A stretch of 5,124 nt of DNA. Origin: an uncultured bacterium. GTDB taxonomy: Bacteria; Verrucomicrobiota; Lentisphaeria; Oligosphaerales; Oligosphaeraceae. How positions within the stretch are numbered: the stretch's first letter is position 1; each line of letters begins with the position of its first letter. The position numbers and the translations under genes are program-made. The stretch spans positions 1-5,124 of the forward strand of contig CACZQQ010000214.1 in the NCBI GenBank assembly GCA_902783355.1, read 5' to 3'. Below, piece by piece: positions 1-5,124 of this stretch. Below the pieces are notes generated by a model. The model had not been told where the DNA came from. It made no database searches and saw nothing but the letters and a program-made list of their open reading frames with translations.

Positions 1-16
1 CGAATCCAAACTTTCT

Positions 17-35
17 GTGCATTTGCGTGCATTTG
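17..35. repeat. Short direct repeat, 9-nt unit GTGCATTTG, period 10
   Basis: GTGCATTTG occurs at 17-25 and again at 27-35, separated by one C. The ten-base period puts the two copies on the same DNA face, which would suit a protein-binding site. The string also resembles, from memory, the 'CTGTG-CAT' type intergenic repeats that are scattered through many PVC-group genomes. Only two units are visible and the window edge is close, so neither reading can be confirmed here. Confidence 0.4.
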
Positions 36-96
36 TTGTTCTGAATAGTTACGAAAAAAGGCTGCTGCGGAATGCCGTTCAGGGCGGACGTCCTGA

Positions 97-119
97 GTGC
101 ACGGCCCGTGGCCGTGCAC
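97..119. terminator. Perfect 10-bp hairpin, possible terminator
   Basis: GTGCACGGCC at 97-106 is exactly complementary to GGCCGTGCAC at 110-119, leaving the three-base loop CGT. Read on the plus strand, the stem is followed by AATTTTG, a weak U-tract that would suit a terminator for a plus-strand transcript entering from the left. Read on the minus strand there is no T-run directly after it; the next run of T lies about 40 nt further on. It may terminate in either direction, or act as a stable 3' mRNA structure for the prepilin-like gene. Confidence 0.45.
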
Positions 120-170
120 AATTTTGCGGCGGCATGCAGGAAGTTTTGCTGCAGCCCTTGCTTTGGCTTT

Positions 171-193
171 GGTGGCCGTCATTGACGGCCACC
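171..193 (-). terminator. Perfect 10-bp hairpin 13 nt after the prepilin-like stop
   Basis: On the plus strand GGTGGCCGTC (171-180) pairs exactly with GACGGCCACC (184-193) around the loop ATT. It lies 13 nt after the TAG of the minus-strand prepilin-like gene, which is where a terminator or 3'-end stabilising hairpin would sit. The expected T-run is missing: the minus strand continues with AAAGCCAAAGC. It is therefore not a textbook intrinsic terminator. Position and perfect pairing argue that it forms in the transcript; its function is inferred. Confidence 0.5.
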
Positions 194-206
194 GAGGCGG
201 TTTGGA

Positions 207-932
207 CTAGTGCTCGCCAGAGACGGAGATGAAGTCGCTGAAGTCGGCCACGTCGAAGTACTGGTAGGGATAGGCGGCGCCGCGGGCCTGGTGCAGGCCG
301 CTGTCGTAGAGCATCTCGGCCCACTGCTTGGGCAGGACGGACTCCGCATGGCCGTCGATGAAGTCGCCGACGAGTCGTCCTTCGTGGCGGATGCAGGCGC
401 CGGTGGTGGGGCTGTTGGCGATGCGGCAGGAGTAGCCCTGCACGCCGGTGCTCTTGGTGCCGCTGTCCCACGAGAACATGGCCAGGGAGGGATTCTTGAC
501 CAGCTTCAGGTTGTAGCTGCGGGAGAGGTTGTCGGCGGTGGCGCTGTAGATGCCGGCGGCCAGCTGGTTGGTCTCCGCGCCCACGCCGTAGATTTCCCTG
601 TAGCTGTTGTTGGCGTCGGGCTGGGGCTTGGGGCAGGTGGGGCAGGAGGCGACCGCGCCGCCGTCGGAGACATATTTGAGCCAGTTCAACGCGTCGTACC
701 AGCTGGGGCGCGTCCAGCCGCCGGCCTGAACGAGCACGCAGTAGATCATCATGCCGTTGTTGTCGTCGGCGTAGATGGCGGTCTGGAGGGCGATCTGCTT
801 GTGGTTGTTGACGCAGGAGATCTGGCGGGCCTTGGCACGCGCCTTCGCCAGCGCGGGCAGCAGCATGGCGGCCAGAATCGCGATGATGGCGATGACGACC
901 AACAGCTCAATCAGGGTGAACGACTTCTTCAT
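207..932 (-). CDS. Prepilin-type N-terminal methylation domain protein with H-X9-DG motif (type II pseudopilin-like)
   Basis: A 241-aa protein beginning [20 protein letters not shown], the class III signal segment of type IV pilins and type II secretion pseudopilins. A short basic leader is followed by the mature Phe-Thr-Leu-Ile-Glu (F5-E9, with the conserved Glu5 of the mature form) and one hydrophobic helix (about residues 5-26), then a basic stretch (KARAKAR). The rest is a soluble exported domain with a CPxC (C97, C100) and [14 protein letters not shown] near the C-terminus. In that string H183, nine residues, then D193-G194 form the H-X9-DG motif common in large PVC-bacterial families. 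Such proteins are thought to be membrane-anchored and surface or periplasmic, but their function is unknown. The residue before the cleavage point is Ser4, not the usual Gly. The start at 932 is preferred over upstream in-frame codons because AAGGA lies 7 nt before it and a strong promoter sits 50-90 nt upstream. The gene stands alone with its own promoter. Confidence 0.92.
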   Translation of the reverse strand: MKKSFTLIELLVVIAIIAILAAMLLPALAKARAKARQISCVNNHKQIALQTAIYADDNNGMMIYCVLVQAGGWTRPSWYDALNWLKYVSDGGAVASCPTCPKPQPDANNSYREIYGVGAETNQLAAGIYSATADNLSRSYNLKLVKNPSLAMFSWDSGTKSTGVQGYSCRIANSPTTGACIRHEGRLVGDFIDGHAESVLPKQWAEMLYDSGLHQARGAAYPYQYFDVADFSDFISVSGEH

Positions 933-939
933 GGCTTTT

Positions 940-944
940 TCCTT
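940..944 (-). promoter_or_regulatory. Ribosome binding site of the prepilin-like gene
   Basis: The minus strand reads AAGGA followed by seven bases (AAAAGCC) and ATG. This is the only strong Shine-Dalgarno match at a gene start in the window, and it fixes the start of the prepilin-like gene at 932. Confidence 0.8.
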
Positions 945-971
945 GGGGGATGCGGGTTTGTGGATGAGATG

Positions 972-1036
972 AAAAAACGCAATTGAAACATTATAGGTCA
1001 TCAGGCCTGGAAAGACAAGGGCGGGATGCGTTTTTT
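972..1036. repeat. 9-bp inverted repeat flanking the prepilin-like promoter
   Basis: AAAAAACGC at 972-980 is the exact reverse complement of GCGTTTTTT at 1028-1036. The 47-nt gap holds the whole core promoter (990-1018) and the predicted start site (about 983). One arm would lie at about +4 to +12 and the other at about -45 to -53. The layout would suit paired regulator sites or DNA looping, but each arm is partly a simple A/T run, so chance is a real alternative. Confidence 0.35.
990..1018 (-). promoter_or_regulatory. Strong sigma70-type promoter for the prepilin-like gene
   Basis: On the minus strand TTGTCT (1013-1018, four of six consensus -35 bases) is followed by a 17-nt spacer and a perfect TATAAT -10 box (990-995). 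Transcription would start near the A at about 983, giving an untranslated leader of about 51 nt before the ATG at 932. A-tracts on the minus strand at 1031-1037 and 1042-1046 lie at about -48 to -63 and could serve as an UP element. The perfect -10 box stands out in such GC-rich DNA. Expression could be high, but strength is inferred from consensus only. Confidence 0.8.
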
Positions 1037-1051
1037 TAAGATTTTTCCGCT

Positions 1052-3565
1052 TCAGTATGTCCCGCGGAGGTCGCGGAGGGAGAGGGCGGCCTTGAAGTCG
1101 CGCAGCGACATGGGCTTGCCTGGACGGTAGACGAGCACACGCGGCGCATCGGGCAGGACGGTGACGGCGTTGTCCTCGAAGTGGCCGGTGGGGTCTCCGG
1201 CGACCTCCAGCCACGCGAAGAAGGCGGGCGCGTCGGAGGCGACCTCCACCTCGAAGCCGCCGTCCTTTGCCTTGCGGACGGCGCCAATGCGCACGCCGCT
1301 TTCGGGCAGCTCGCACCGCTTGTAGGGCTCAAGGAAGAAGGTGTCGTCGTGGCGGTGGACGGTGCCGTCGGCGGCCGTGGCGACCGTCTCGGTGGTCAGG
1401 AAGCATTCGTTGGGCGCAAGCCCCTTGCGCGCCCTGGCGTCCGTGTAGAGGTCGGGCACCTTCAGCTGGACTGCGCCTGCCTTGTCCTGCTTCAGCGCGC
1501 TCTTCCACTGCGCGACCGCCTTGCCGTCCGACAGGCGGCGGAGGCTGACGACCGCCTTCACGTCCGCCTTGGCGGGCAGGTCGCTGACGAGCCAGACTTC
1601 CAGCGGCTTTTCGGCGGCCGTGCGGAAGGCGACGGTGACCACAGGCGCGTAGAAGGACTTGGCGACAGCGTGGAGGACCTTCCAGCGGCCGCCGTATTCG
1701 AGGCTGGACCAGGAGGCCACGGGCCAGTTGTCGTTGAGCTGCCAGTAGATGGTGCCCATGCAGCGCGGGCGGCAGGAACGCCAGAAGTGGACGCCTGTGC
1801 GGATGGCAAGGGCCTGCTGCACCTGGGAGAGATAGAGCGTGGAGGCGAAGTCCTTCGGCATGCGGAAGTAGTTGCCGAACATGCCGAGGATCTTGGCGTT
1901 GCCCGTGCCGTTCTTCTGGTGGAGGTCCATGACGGGGCTGAAGAGGTTGAAGTCGCGCTCCTCGGCGTAGGTGCGGACGGTCTCCAGCGACGGGAAGGAC
2001 TGGAAGCCGAACTCCGAGCAGAAGCGCGGGCGGACGGCGTAGTAGCGGTCGAAGGTGGCGTTCTCGTGCCACACGTCCCAGAAGTGCATGTCGCCGTCCT
2101 GGTCGGCCTTCCAGTTGTTGCTGAAGTTGTTGGGGCCGGCGCAGGGGGAGCTCGGCCAGAAGGTGCGCTCCGGGTCGCAGGCCGCCACCGTGTGCCAGAT
2201 GGCCTGGTTGGTGCGGTCGTAGTTGATCAGGAGGCGTTCGCGGTCGGACGGCGCCCGCGAGAGCCAGCCGATGGCGCCGATGAGCTCGTTGTCGCCGCAC
2301 CACAGGGCGATGCAGGCGTGGTGGCGCAGGCGCTTCACCTGGTAGGCGGTCTCCTCGCGGACAAGCGACACGAAGGCGTCGTCGGAGGGGTAGATGGCGC
2401 ATGCGAACATCATGTCGTGCCAGATGAGCAGGCCGAGGCGGTCGCAGGTCTCGTAGAAGAAGTCGTCCTCGAACTTGCCGCCGCCCCAGACGCGGAGCAT
2501 GTTCATGTGGGCCTGGGCGGCGGAGGCCAGCAGGTTGGCGGTGCGGGGCTCGTCGCAGTGGCGCATGCGCGCGTCGCAGGGGATCCAGTCGGCCCCCTTC
2601 GCGAAGACGTCCACGCCGTTGACGCGGAAGACCATGGGGCGGCCGATGGCGTCCGGCTTGTTGACGACGTCCAGCGTCCGCAGGCCGATCTTCCGCGAGA
2701 TTTCCTGTCCGTTGCAGACGGCCTTGAGGTCGTAGAGGGGCTGCGCGCCATAGCCGTTGGGCCACCACAGGCGCGGCTTCTCCACGGTGAATTTGGCCGA
2801 GACCGTGAAGTTGTCCAGCGCACGCGGCACTTTCGCCTTCGCGCTCTTCGTCTCGCCGTCGAAGGTGAACGCGACCTCGATCTCGTCGCCGGGCCGCGAG
2901 GTCTCCAGCGGCTTGAATTCCGCGATGGCGGTCACGGTGCATTTGCCTCTGGCGTGCTCCTGCGTGGTATAGACATGCTCCAGACGGACGGCGTCGGCGG
3001 CGCCAATGTAGCATTTGCCGTAGAGGCCGCTGCAGGGCAGGGAGATGCCCCAGTCCCATCCGGCGGAGCATTGGCATTTGCGCAGGAGGTTCAGATGCGG
3101 GATGGTGGTGAGCGACGGGCCGTGGCCGCGGCAGTCCTTGTGGGACTTCCCCCACAGCTCATCGGAGAAGCGCATTGGTGATAACAACTTGATTTGCAAT
3201 GAGTTACGCTTTCCTGCACGCAGGAGTCCCTTGACCTCCAGGCGGACGCGCGCGAACATGTCGCAACTGCGCCCCGCCAGATGGCCGTTGACATAGATTT
3301 CCGCCGCCGTGTCCACCGAATCCAGGTTCAGGAAGAGGCTTTCGTGCGCAAGCATCTCCTTCGGGACGTCGAATTCGCGCTCGAAGATCCAGTCGTGGTC
3401 CACGGGCCACTGGACGTCGCGCTCGTTCATGCGCCAGTAGGGATTCGGGATGGCGCCCGCGTCCTGCAGCGCGGAGTAGTTGTCGCCGGGGACGATGGCG
3501 GAGATGGATTTCTTCTCGTCGGCGCGGCGGAGGCGCCACGTGCCGGTCAGGTCGATGGTGTTCAT
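1052..3565 (-). CDS. Beta-mannosidase, glycoside hydrolase family 2 (EC 3.2.1.25)
   Basis: An 837-aa protein, the usual length for bacterial GH2 beta-mannosidases. It would remove terminal beta-linked mannose, for example from mannan oligosaccharides or the Man-beta-GlcNAc core of N-glycans, with retention of configuration. The N-terminal jelly-roll (about 1-190) shows [22 protein letters not shown] and GWDWG (169-173). An Ig-like domain follows (about 195-300). The TIM barrel (about 305-640) carries [18 protein letters not shown] and [13 protein letters not shown], both hallmarks of the family. The predicted acid/base is E427 in LWCGDNE and the nucleophile is E518 in [12 protein letters not shown]; both are present, so activity is likely. 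C-terminal beta domains follow. No signal peptide is seen, so it probably acts in the cytoplasm on imported sugars. The start at 3565 matches where family homology begins ([10 protein letters not shown]). A TTG at 3709 would add 48 residues of no recognisable homology and overlap the upstream gene. No Shine-Dalgarno precedes the ATG. Oddities: GWDWGP reads GWDWGI, and the segment after it is Cys-rich (C164, C166, C178, C185). Confidence 0.95.
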   Translation of the reverse strand: MNTIDLTGTWRLRRADEKKSISAIVPGDNYSALQDAGAIPNPYWRMNERDVQWPVDHDWIFEREFDVPKEMLAHESLFLNLDSVDTAAEIYVNGHLAGRSCDMFARVRLEVKGLLRAGKRNSLQIKLLSPMRFSDELWGKSHKDCRGHGPSLTTIPHLNLLRKCQCSAGWDWGISLPCSGLYGKCYIGAADAVRLEHVYTTQEHARGKCTVTAIAEFKPLETSRPGDEIEVAFTFDGETKSAKAKVPRALDNFTVSAKFTVEKPRLWWPNGYGAQPLYDLKAVCNGQEISRKIGLRTLDVVNKPDAIGRPMVFRVNGVDVFAKGADWIPCDARMRHCDEPRTANLLASAAQAHMNMLRVWGGGKFEDDFFYETCDRLGLLIWHDMMFACAIYPSDDAFVSLVREETAYQVKRLRHHACIALWCGDNELIGAIGWLSRAPSDRERLLINYDRTNQAIWHTVAACDPERTFWPSSPCAGPNNFSNNWKADQDGDMHFWDVWHENATFDRYYAVRPRFCSEFGFQSFPSLETVRTYAEERDFNLFSPVMDLHQKNGTGNAKILGMFGNYFRMPKDFASTLYLSQVQQALAIRTGVHFWRSCRPRCMGTIYWQLNDNWPVASWSSLEYGGRWKVLHAVAKSFYAPVVTVAFRTAAEKPLEVWLVSDLPAKADVKAVVSLRRLSDGKAVAQWKSALKQDKAGAVQLKVPDLYTDARARKGLAPNECFLTTETVATAADGTVHRHDDTFFLEPYKRCELPESGVRIGAVRKAKDGGFEVEVASDAPAFFAWLEVAGDPTGHFEDNAVTVLPDAPRVLVYRPGKPMSLRDFKAALSLRDLRGTY
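3191..3210. other. AT-rich, codon-anomalous patch inside the beta-mannosidase gene
   Basis: Around residues 117-130 of the beta-mannosidase (plus-strand about 3176-3216) the codons switch to CGT, TCA, TTG, CAA, TTG, TTA, TCA and CCA, unlike the G/C-ending codons on both sides. The encoded stretch [11 protein letters not shown] still fits the family's conserved 'N-x-L-x-I-x-x-x-SP' strand, so the frame is intact and nothing looks inserted. The patch shares TTGCAA and GAGTTACGC with a second patch at 3828-3848. Confidence 0.4.
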
Positions 3566-3698
3566 AGGAGGAAGGATAGGCGGCTCGATGTGCACGAAGT
3601 CATGCGGGGGCACGGCGTGGCGGGCGACGCGTTGGCGGGGCGGTGATGTCGTCGAGGAAGACGGCAGGTCGCGGCTCCGAATGCGGCAGTCCACGGCT
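3566..3698 (-). other. 133-nt gap between nucleoside hydrolase-like and beta-mannosidase genes
   Basis: No convincing -35/-10 pair, hairpin with T-run, or Shine-Dalgarno is visible on the minus strand. The gap stays open in the beta-mannosidase frame back to 3709, but its translation (Pro, Arg and Ser rich) resembles nothing in the GH2 family. The last ten bases before the ATG are the pyrimidine run CCTTCCTCCT, which contains the sequence of the 16S rRNA anti-Shine-Dalgarno core instead of its complement. Read-through from the upstream gene is the simplest expression model. Confidence 0.4.
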
Positions 3699-4604
3699 TT
3701 ATTTTCCAAGAAGCGTGTTGACGAGGAAGCGGTGGTAGGCGGGCAGGTCGGTCCAGTCGACGGCGACCTGCATGGGCTTGCCGTATCTCTTGTTCGGGCA
3801 TGTCCGCCCCTGCTTGTCCACGATGATGCGTAACTCTTTCATTTGCAAGTATTTAAGAGAACTCGCCATGTGGATGGCCACCGTGTCGAAGAGAATCGAG
3901 CTGATGCCGTCGTACTTGCCCGGATAGTTCTTCTTCCATGCCTCCACGGAGTCCATGAGCAGCTTCACGTCCTTGTCCTTCGAGGCCATCATCTCCGCGT
4001 AGAGCTTCTTGTCCAGCTGGACGAGGCCGCATGTGTCGAGGGGCGTGAGCATGATGGAGCGCCACGGCGCCTCCAGGACCTTCTTGGCGGCGGGGATGTC
4101 GATGCGCACGTTGTATTCGCCGCAGCGGCCGGGCTCGCCGCCGTATTTCCTGTAGACGCTGCCGAACATGCCCACGAAGTTCACCTTCTCCGTGATGTCC
4201 GGGGCGGCCCTGAGCATCTTGGCGATGGCGGGGCAGGGCGCGATGCTGACGAGGGTGACGGGCTCCTTGGAGGCGCGGATGAGGTCGACGGCGCGCGCGC
4301 AGCCGTCCTTGTAGACCTTGCCGCCGTAGTTGGCCATCTTGTAGCCCTTCATCCACTTCTCCAGCGTCTTGGAGCCGGGCGCCAGTTCGGAATCGCAGCC
4401 GAGGCCGATCTCGATTTCAGTGCGGCCGGCGGTCTCCAGCATGCGGGCGACGACGGCCGCGCGGTAGGCCACGTCGCCCGTGTCCGTCAGAATCATGAGG
4501 GGCTTGAGCTGCTTCTGGCGCAGCATCATGAGGATCGCCCATGAATCGTCGATGTCGGTGGCCAGGTCGGTGTGCAGGATGACGGGAATGGCTTTCTTCG
4601 GCAT
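3699..4604 (-). CDS. Inosine-uridine nucleoside N-ribohydrolase superfamily protein (IUNH-like)
   Basis: A 301-aa protein, close to the roughly 310 aa usual for nucleoside hydrolases, which cleave N-ribosidic bonds of nucleosides for base salvage using a bound calcium. The N-terminal HTDLATDIDDSWAI (11-24) corresponds to the D-x-D...DxDD metal-binding signature in the form that usually reads DTDxGxDxDDALA. D13, D17, D19 and D20 are kept, but the first Asp is His11 and the Gly is replaced. MILTDTGD (37-44), EYNVRIDIPAA (163-173, with the E-x-N substrate/metal pair E163 and N165) and LFDTVAIH (238-245, with the metal Asp D240) follow family order. The usual His before that Asp is Phe239. No signal peptide, so cytoplasmic. 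It starts 18 nt after the asparagine synthase-like stop, with a weak AAGAGA six bases before ATG, so the two are probably one transcript. The changes suggest a substrate other than common nucleosides, or reduced activity; the fold assignment is firmer than the reaction. Confidence 0.82.
   Translation of the reverse strand: MPKKAIPVILHTDLATDIDDSWAILMMLRQKQLKPLMILTDTGDVAYRAAVVARMLETAGRTEIEIGLGCDSELAPGSKTLEKWMKGYKMANYGGKVYKDGCARAVDLIRASKEPVTLVSIAPCPAIAKMLRAAPDITEKVNFVGMFGSVYRKYGGEPGRCGEYNVRIDIPAAKKVLEAPWRSIMLTPLDTCGLVQLDKKLYAEMMASKDKDVKLLMDSVEAWKKNYPGKYDGISSILFDTVAIHMASSLKYLQMKELRIIVDKQGRTCPNKRYGKPMQVAVDWTDLPAYHRFLVNTLLGK
3828..3848. other. Second AT-rich, codon-anomalous patch, inside the nucleoside hydrolase-like gene
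   Basis: Residues 248-258 of the nucleoside hydrolase-like protein (SSLKYLQMKEL) are written AGT TCT CTT AAA TAC TTG CAA ATG AAA GAG TTA, against a background of G/C-ending codons. On the minus strand it reads TTGCAA, six bases, GAGTTACGC. The patch at 3191-3210 reads TTGCAA, one base, GAGTTACGC on the plus strand. The two are therefore in opposite orientation relative to their genes. The protein sequence still fits the family here. Confidence 0.4.
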
Positions 4605-4622
4605 GGTGCGTCTCTTGAGGTG

Positions 4623-5124
4623 TTAGCGGTAGATGTAGGGCATGGTGGTCAGCCATGCATGGAGGCAGAGGACCATCCAGAGGGCGGTTGCGTTGTTGCG
4701 GCGGCCATGGCGGTGTTCGTCCGCCAGCCGCGCGATGGCCTCGGCCTTCAGCAGGCCGCCCTTGTCCCATTCGCGTGCCGTGGCCGCCAGTTCCTGCACG
4801 CGGTCGACGAGCGGCCCCTGGCGGAACCACTTGGCCAGCGGCAGGCCGAAGCCGCGCTTGGGCGCGTTGAGCGCGTCACCCGGCAGCAGGTTGTGCTTGA
4901 CGGCGAGGCGGCGCAGCATGAGCTTGCCCGCCTTCGTGTTGAAGCGCAGCGAGGTCGGCAGAGAGAGAGCGAAATCGGCGACGGGGCCGCACTGGATGGG
5001 GCCGACGACCTTGCGGCCTGCGTAGAGGGACGCAAGCTCGCTCTTGCGGCAGCAGTCTTCCGGCAGGTAGAATTGCAGGTCGAGGGCGTTGTAGGGGAAG
5101 AGGCCGTCGGCGGGCAAGGCCTCC
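4623..5124 (-). CDS. Asparagine synthase-like protein (AsnB/PF00733 C-terminal domain), partial at 5' end
   Basis: Only the last 166 codons are inside the window; the reading frame runs off the right edge, so the start and any N-terminal glutaminase domain are not visible. The part seen aligns with the C-terminal synthetase domain of AsnB-type glutamine-hydrolysing asparagine synthases. LPED, a Lys four residues further on, FALSLPTSL, KLMLRRLAVKHNLLP, PKRGFGLPLAKWF and a final LWMVLCLHAWL all sit in the family's order and spacing. The family's E-x-R-x-P-F-L-D string, just before the FALSLP segment, is instead KVVGPIQC, keeping only the Pro. The preceding D-x-x-SMA reads ELASLY. The equal segment length shows substitution and not deletion. 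It may be a divergent ATP-dependent amidotransferase of the family and not a housekeeping asparagine synthetase. It is followed after 18 nt by the nucleoside hydrolase-like gene, suggesting a shared operon. Confidence 0.85.
   Translation of the reverse strand, partial: EALPADGLFPYNALDLQFYLPEDCCRKSELASLYAGRKVVGPIQCGPVADFALSLPTSLRFNTKAGKLMLRRLAVKHNLLPGDALNAPKRGFGLPLAKWFRQGPLVDRVQELAATAREWDKGGLLKAEAIARLADEHRHGRRNNATALWMVLCLHAWLTTMPYIYR

Larger units (their letters stand above)
1..206. other. Intergenic segment downstream of the prepilin-like gene; no gene seen
   Basis: No open frame here has a believable start, ribosome site or recognisable product on either strand. The segment holds two perfect hairpins (97-119 and 171-193) and a weaker one near 79-96. 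It also has a run of six A on the plus strand at about 54-59, which reads as T on the minus strand, and an AT-rich left end with a 9-nt direct repeat. The base composition of 1-60 is clearly more AT-rich than the rest of the window. It is best read as the 3' untranslated and terminator region of the prepilin-like gene plus the edge of whatever lies to the left. Confidence 0.6.

Noticed and set aside
210..986. Plus-strand open frame opposite the prepilin-like gene
   Set aside because: Its translation is Gly/Ala/Val-rich low-complexity sequence without family features, and it runs through the promoter of the clearly real minus-strand gene.
1021..1051. T-rich stretch after the beta-mannosidase stop as its intrinsic terminator
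   Set aside because: On the coding (minus) strand this is A-rich, not T-rich, and no GC hairpin precedes it. It fits an UP-like element of the next promoter better.
933..1316. Extension of the prepilin-like protein upstream of residue MKKSFTL
   Set aside because: The extension would cross the beta-mannosidase coding end and the promoter. A prepilin leader must be short and N-terminal, and the AAGGA site supports the start at 932.
1181..3181. A 666-codon plus-strand open frame opposite the beta-mannosidase
   Set aside because: It is rich in Ala, Gly, Val, Arg, Asp and His with no recognisable domain, as expected from the complement of a GC-rich gene. The minus strand holds a complete GH2 enzyme with all catalytic motifs.
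3566..3590. AGGAGG on the plus strand followed by ATG at 3588 as a plus-strand gene start
   Set aside because: Spacing is too long (16 nt) and the frame that follows has no recognisable product and lies antisense to real genes.
3566..3709. N-terminal extension of the beta-mannosidase from a TTG at 3709
   Set aside because: The extra 48 residues have no GH2 similarity, would overlap the upstream gene's stop codon, and family homology starts exactly at the ATG at 3565.

Overview
The window is GC-rich bacterial DNA. All four genes it supports lie on the minus strand, so transcription runs from high to low coordinates. The best clue to the host is the prepilin-like gene at 207-932. It pairs a type IV pilin-like N-terminus with an H-X9-DG motif near its C-terminus, a combination that is massively amplified in Lentisphaerota (Victivallis-like), Kiritimatiellota, Verrucomicrobiota and Planctomycetota. 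With a GH2 beta-mannosidase alongside, a glycan-degrading member of the PVC superphylum, perhaps from gut or sediment, is the likeliest source. This is inference from gene content; no rRNA or marker gene is present.

Layout in transcription order. (1) 4623-5124 is the C-terminal part of an asparagine synthase-like protein, cut by the right edge. (2) After 18 nt comes 3699-4604, an inosine-uridine nucleoside hydrolase-superfamily protein with altered active-site residues. (3) After 133 nt comes 1052-3565, a complete GH2 beta-mannosidase with both catalytic glutamates. (4) After 119 nt comes 207-932, the prepilin-like H-X9-DG protein. It has its own strong sigma70-type promoter (perfect TATAAT, 17-nt spacer, A-tract UP-like element) and a good Shine-Dalgarno site. 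Its stop codon is followed by two perfect 10-bp hairpins and then a short AT-rich segment with a 9-nt direct repeat at the left edge.

How the genes fit together. The first two genes are close enough to be co-transcribed. The beta-mannosidase could be read from the same transcript, since no promoter or terminator is visible in the 133-nt gap. Beta-mannosidase plus a ribohydrolase-fold enzyme suggests intracellular glycoside salvage, but their pairing with an asparagine synthase-like protein has no obvious pathway logic. The prepilin-like gene is a separate transcription unit.

I see no CRISPR array, transposase, tRNA, rRNA or clear undescribed system. The points most worth checking are the degenerate active-site motifs in the two upstream enzymes, the non-canonical prepilin cleavage site, the inverted repeat bracketing the pilin promoter, the anti-SD-like sequence at the beta-mannosidase start, and two AT-rich, codon-anomalous patches that share a gapped motif.
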